Shown: positions 59,801-64,000 of the stretch, one piece after another | Layout of the letters: every line of letters begins with the position of its first letter | How positions within the stretch are numbered: the stretch's first letter is position 1 | From: Ganoderma boninense | Lineage: Eukaryota > Basidiomycota > Agaricomycetes > Polyporales > Polyporaceae | Length of the DNA stretch: 64,000 nucleotides | NCBI GenBank assembly: GCA_002900995.3 | Contig: CM035307.1 | Span: 3,658,001 to 3,722,000, forward strand | Direction: 5' to 3' | Translations under genes and position numbers: made by a program | Notes under the pieces: generated by a model | Told to the model about the DNA's origin: nothing | Seen by the model: the letters and a program-made list of their open reading frames with translations, nothing else | Databases searched by the model: none

Positions 59801-62083
59801 TATGGAACCTCGACTCGAAGACGAACGACTTCAACATCAAGACTAAGGACTTCAAGATGACGAGCGTCGAGTTCCGCCCGACGACGTCGCTGGAGGACCG
59901 TGGCGCGTTCCTGTGGGTCGGGACCAAGGAGGGGCACTTGATCGAGCTCGACGTGCGCACAGGCAAGGTCATCGCGTTCCGGCCGGCCGTGCATGCGCAC
60001 ACCGTCACGCACATGTTCCGGCACGGGCTGTCGATGGTCACGCTCGACGACACGGGGAAAACGCTGGTGTGGATCCCCCCGGACGACGTGGACCTCGATC
60101 TGGCGTCGCAGACGCCGCGGGTGGTGCGCATCGCGGAGAAGCAGGAGTTTGCGAAGATGCTGGGCGGGCAGTTGTGGACGTCGACGCGTGACCCGAACGG
60201 CGGCGGGAGCGTCCCTGGCGCGTCGAAGGGGCCGTATATCCGCGTGTACGACGTCTACACGCACGGCAGTGTCGGCAAGTCGCTCCTGCCAACGGAGCAT
60301 CTCGGTGCGGTCACGGCGGCGACGGTCCTGCCGAGCGACCCTGAGCACGCGTACCTCGCGCACGAGGGCGGGCACATCAGCATCTGGTCGATCGTGGGCG
60401 GGGACGCGCCGCAGTGCGTGGAGGTGGTCAAGGTGTCGTCGTCGGACATCCTGAGCCTAGAGGGCGTGAACAATCGGTTGTGGGCGGGCGGGCGGAAGGG
60501 CGCGATCTCGGCATACGACGTGACGTCGAAGCCGTGGACGGTGACGAACTCGTGGATGGCGCACCAGCAGCTGCCTGTGCTGAGGATCGCGGTCGACACG
60601 TGGAGCATGGAGAAGCTGGACCGGTTGATGGTGTTCAGCGTGGGCCGGGACGAGAAGCTGAGGTTCTGGGACGGGCTGCTGGGCGTCGACTGGATCGGTG
60701 AGTTCAGCTCTGGTTTGCACGTTGGGGTCGAAAGTACTAACCAGGAACGGGACGCAGAACAAGAGCTGCTCAAGCGCGAGACGGAGTTCAGCACGTTCCG
60801 GAACATGACTGCCTTGATCGTGTCGTGGAACGTCGACTCGGCAAAGCCGGACACCCTCACGGGCGCCACGGAGAACGTGAACTTCCTGCAGGACGTGCTG
60901 CAGTCAATGGACCCCCCAGACATCATCGCGTTCGGGATGCAGGAGCTGATCGACCTCGAGAGCCGCAAGATGGCGGCAAAGACGGTGCTGCTGGGCGGGA
61001 AGAACAAGACCGCGGACGGGTCGATCAGCCAGAAGGTCACGACGTCGTACAAGAAGTGGTACGACCGCCTGGTGCTCGCGGTGCGCCTGGCGATGCCCGC
61101 CGACGAGCCGTACACGGTCATACATACGGAGAACTTGGTCGGGCTGTTCACGTGCATCTTCGTGAGGAACGCGGAGCGGGTCGCGCTGAAGCATGTCGCG
61201 CTCACGACCGTCAAGCGGGGGATGGGGGGCAGGTATGGGAACAAGGTGCGTTGGCCTCCCTGCGTTGAACCGGGTTTTATGGAAGACGGACGCTAACGAT
61301 GAATGGGGGGGATGGAACGCAGGGCGCGATTATCTCCCGGTTTGTCGTGGATGATACGTCGATTTGCTTCATCAACTGTCATCTTGCCGCTGGGCAGCAC
61401 CATGTACGCCAGCGGAACGCCGACGCCGCTGCTATTGTGGAAGACAAGTCTTTACTTCCTGACGCTGGACCGCAGGAGGAGGCGGTGGCGTACGTCAATG
61501 GAGGCGACGGATCCATGGTTTTGGACCACGAGCTTGTCTTCGTGAGTTATTCCCCGCAGTCCATGAGAATAGGCTTTGCCTGATGGTTTTTCCCTCTTAG
61601 ATGAATGGCGACATGAACTACCGTATCGACCAGAGGCGCGAAGCGGTCATCGCAGCCATCAAGGCAGGCGACCTGCAGCAACTCATTGTTCATGACCAGC
61701 TCCGGAAGGAGATGAAGTTCAATCGTGCATTCCGTCTGCGGACGTTCCACGAAGGCCCGCTGGATTTTGTCCCAACGTACAAGTACGACCGGCGGTCGGA
61801 CGAGTTCGACTCGTCGGAGAAGGCGCGGACCCCGGCGTGGTGCGACCGCGTGCTCTGGCGGTCGATGGTGCCCGACCGGGTGGAGCAGCTGCATTATCGG
61901 CGGTGGGAGGCGAACGTGTCGGACCACCGACCGATCTCGGCTGGGTTCAGGATCCGAGTCAAGTCGGTCAACCACGAGTTGAGGGCGCGGGTGAAGAAGG
62001 AAGTGGAGGTGCAGTGGAAGGGGGCGGAGACGGAGTTGTTGACGGCGGCGATGCAGTATTACATCGACCAGCTCATGATCTGA
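56821..62083 (+). CDS. Inositol polyphosphate 5-phosphatase with N-terminal beta-propeller
   Basis: The enzyme removes the 5-phosphate of phosphoinositides or inositol phosphates. A Pro/Ser-rich, SH3-ligand-like N-terminus (MTAPQPSDGIETAPPPAVSS and SSLRSRFEKLAADSS) is followed by a WD40-like propeller (59680-60700; for example HAVAVVTSHHLRIYDL and GAFLWVGTKEGHLIELDV). The IPPc domain (60760-62040) shows MTALIVSWNVDSAKP, IAFGMQELIDLES, GAIISRFVVDDTSICFINCH, NGDMNYRID, TPAWCDRVLW and ANVSDHRPISAGF, which are all the catalytic motifs. Propeller plus IPPc is shared with plant FRA3-type 5PTases. Introns include 60697-60755 and two after 61230. The N-terminal exon changes frame near 56930-56990, and an exceptionally long intron spans 57359-58883. 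TGA lies at 62081-62083. Confidence 0.88.
57359..58883 (+). other. Outsized 1,525-bp intron of the 5-phosphatase gene
   Basis: The donor GTGCGT at 57359 and the acceptor CATTAG at 58881-58883 restore the frame exactly, from SSLIKQFG into GLPTPEPPQPPYP. Other introns in the window are 40-100 bp. Inside are iterated TATGGC words at about 57753-57772 and 58098-58122, and a 136-codon Cys-rich frame at 58103-58513 that I do not recognise. No transposase, LTR or clear inverted ends were found. Confidence 0.7.
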
Positions 62084-62902
62084 GCGTCTGGAGGCAGCAC
62101 TGGTGGTTCCTAGATGGACTTGTTCGCAGACGGAGTGGCGGCTTGGATGCATTTCGTCGATTTCCTAGATCGCACGTATTTCCGGACATGGACGGTTCAT
62201 TGAGCATTTACATACGTATATACATCGTTCTGATGATCACGGACTCGCACTTTAGCATCACCATGGTTTACACCCAACCCTCGTCTTGCAAGCCTCTCGC
62301 TTTGTACTGTTGTATACCATGTAGCGTACTAGTTCATCCCCATGGATAATATCACAGAGTCTCACGAATACGATAGAGTTGAGCCTAGACGGGAAGGGGC
62401 AGGTGTCATGATCGCCTCGTGGGCTGGATCCTATAGTCGAAAACTCCGCGGCAGGGGGTGTGAACTGGGTGTGAACGGGCGCACACAATATGACGTCCCG
62501 AGGCAGCTAAGTAGTGCTGCGGTAGCGCCTTCCTCCTGCTTTCCTGTTTCCATGAAGTCGATCGTTCTTCTAGTCGACCCTGTACGCCGTCCGACTAGCT
62601 TGCTGCCCTTAGCTGCATATCCAGTGATGGGGCCTTCATTTCTGAGGAAGGCGGTCGGCACCGACCGGAGGGTATGCCTACAGGGCCGTTGCCGCATCAG
62701 GGAATGTATGAGAACCACGCCGGACTGCTGGTGGGCTGTTCCATGCCACTCCTCCTCTTTCTTCCTCCACGGCCACCACGCCCCTACCGCGTTGCCACCT
62801 TCTCGACGATCGTCCGTGCCTCCTCCGCGACACCCGGTCATTAATTACTCGGGAATCGGCTCCTCGTGATCCTGCTTCTTTCCCTTGAGTTCGCCGCTAT
62901 AT
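62084..62902. other. Intergenic 5-phosphatase to SAMHD1-like gene
   Basis: 819 bp. A 176-codon frame (ATG 62342) exists but its composition and lack of known motifs suggest chance. TATATAT at 62898-62904 overlaps the downstream start region and is too close to act as its TATA box. Confidence 0.55.
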
Positions 62903-64000
62903 ATGGACGAGAGACGAGGACCGGTGCCCTCGTCGGGCACAACCAAGGCCAAGAAGATGCTCCTGGACCTCGACTACGACTGGGACTCGCTGGAGGGCCC
63001 GACCCCCGTGAGGAAGTTTAAAGACACGATTCATGACTACCGTATGTCCCTCTCTCCTCACCAGGAGCACTCTCGACGCGTCCTGCTTAACGCGTTCGCC
63101 GCAGTGTACTTTGGCCCGACTATATGCGCGGTCATGGATACGTACGTGTCACTTTCTGGGCTGTGAGATGCATTAATCCTGACCTGCAGCTATTTGACTC
63201 TAGCCCGCAGTTCCAACGGCTGAGGGAAATCAAACAGCTTGGAACTTCGTACTATGTGTGGCCCGGCGCGTCCCACAATCGCTTTGAGCACTGCCTAGGT
63301 ATGCCTTCCACTTCTACTTTCTCGAGGTGCAGCGATCGAGAAGGGCTGGGGAATGGAATGCCGGAATTCCAGATGAAGTTGAGATGTGGAGGTTGGAATT
63401 ATGATGGAAAGGCCGCTGTATGCGCGGGGTGGAACATTCGCTAAGCTTGTTCTTTGTACCTTCTCCAGGCGTAGCATACTTGGCACAAACCTTAGCAATG
63501 CATTTGAAGACATCGCAGCCCTCCCTGGGCATTACACAGCGAGACGTTCAGTGTGTCACCATAGCTGGTCTCTGCCATGACTTGGGACACGGTCCCTGGA
63601 GCCATGTTTGGGACAGCATGTTCATCCCAAGCATTCTGTGAGTTAATATTCCACCATTCCCATACACCTTGGCCCCTCACACCTTGTGTAGTCCAGACAA
63701 GAAGTGGTGCCACGAAGATGCTTCGCTGATGATGTTCGACGCGCTCTTGGAAGAGAATGGATTAGAACTCGCCGAGGACGACGCGCTGTTCGTGAAAGCC
63801 ATGATTATGGGCAATCCGAGCATGTGCAAGTAAGTCTGTATTTCAGGCACCTCTGCGACAGATATTCTGACCACTGAAAATGTTGTAGGAAGAAGGAGAA
63901 GCCGTATCTCTTCCAGATTGTGGCGAACAAGACCAATGGTCTTGATGTGGACAAGTAAGTTGACATCATTTTTACCTTTTGAAAGTTCTAATGGGCAATA
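62903..64000 (+). CDS. SAMHD1-like HD-domain dNTP triphosphohydrolase (3' truncated by window)
   Basis: SAMHD1-type enzymes split dNTPs into nucleoside and triphosphate, limiting dNTP pools. The start at 62903 gives [20 protein letters not shown]. Exons then join as [42 protein letters not shown] and [12 protein letters not shown], then [13 protein letters not shown] and [17 protein letters not shown]. These supply the metal-binding His (NRFEH) and the HD pair (CHDLGH). [20 protein letters not shown] follows. Introns are short GT-AG, and the phases close if the acceptor at GACTCTAG (about 63203) is used. The gene runs off the window in [16 protein letters not shown], so the C-terminal lobe and the final Asp ligand are not visible. 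Confidence 0.88.

Noticed and set aside
60255..61244. 329-codon minus-strand frame
   Set aside because: Antisense of the 5-phosphatase propeller and IPPc domain, whose sense frame carries all catalytic motifs.
62342..62869. 175-codon frame before the SAMHD1-like gene
   Set aside because: Composition and lack of motifs suggest a chance frame in a promoter region.

Overview
The window is eukaryotic nuclear DNA from a fungus, almost certainly an Agaricomycete basidiomycete. Genes are dense and face both ways. They are broken by many 50-60 bp GT-AG introns, GC content is moderately high, and the content (GH18 ENGase-like pair, GH5 exo-beta-1,3-glucanase, expanded F-box and kinase-like genes, chromoviral LTR elements) is typical of wood-decay mushrooms. 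A polypore is my guess. There is no prokaryotic content, rRNA, tRNA or CRISPR array that I can see.

Layout. 1-6877 is a nest of Ty3/gypsy chromovirus copies: the 3' end of one copy (1-1135), a nearly complete but broken copy (1136-6263) and the 3' stub of a third (6264-6877). From 7423 to 34188 comes a block of housekeeping genes: URB1 (ribosome biogenesis), a mitochondrial PPR protein, a transmembrane thioredoxin/PDI protein, CGI121 (KEOPS), SCO1 (copper delivery to cytochrome oxidase), a small four-exon NDUFB7 gene (complex I), RPN10 (proteasome), actin, a SEC14-type lipid transfer protein, EMG1 (18S rRNA modification) and uracil phosphoribosyltransferase. 34189-36773 is gene-poor and holds a three-copy dispersed repeat. 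36774-46000 holds secreted or surface carbohydrate enzymes: a GH5_9 glucanase and a tandem pair of GH18 genes. CDK8 follows at 46441. 48524-56000 is a lineage-specific segment with two F-box paralogues and a kinase-like gene. 56821-62083 encodes a beta-propeller/inositol-polyphosphate 5-phosphatase with an outsized 1.5 kb intron. A SAMHD1-like HD-domain gene runs off the right edge.

Functional themes. Mitochondrial respiration recurs (PPR, SCO1, NDUFB7), as do ribosome and tRNA maturation (URB1, EMG1, CGI121) and nucleotide metabolism (UPRT, SAMHD1-like). There is no operon logic. Several pairs are head-to-head and share short promoters: PDI/CGI121 256 bp, URB1/PPR 524 bp, RPN10/actin 641 bp.

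Most notable observations: (1) the retroelement carries the signature of Tf1-type self-priming, an exact 11-nt complement between the site just after the 5' LTR and the predicted RNA start inside the LTR; (2) the GH18 paralogues each have an intron the other lacks; (3) several genes use extremely small exons, including a 6-nt exon in actin; (4) single-base frameshifts occur in some genes but not in neighbouring conserved ones. I did not find a clearly new multi-gene system. CDS coordinates span introns; exon edges are given where the reading frame fixes them.
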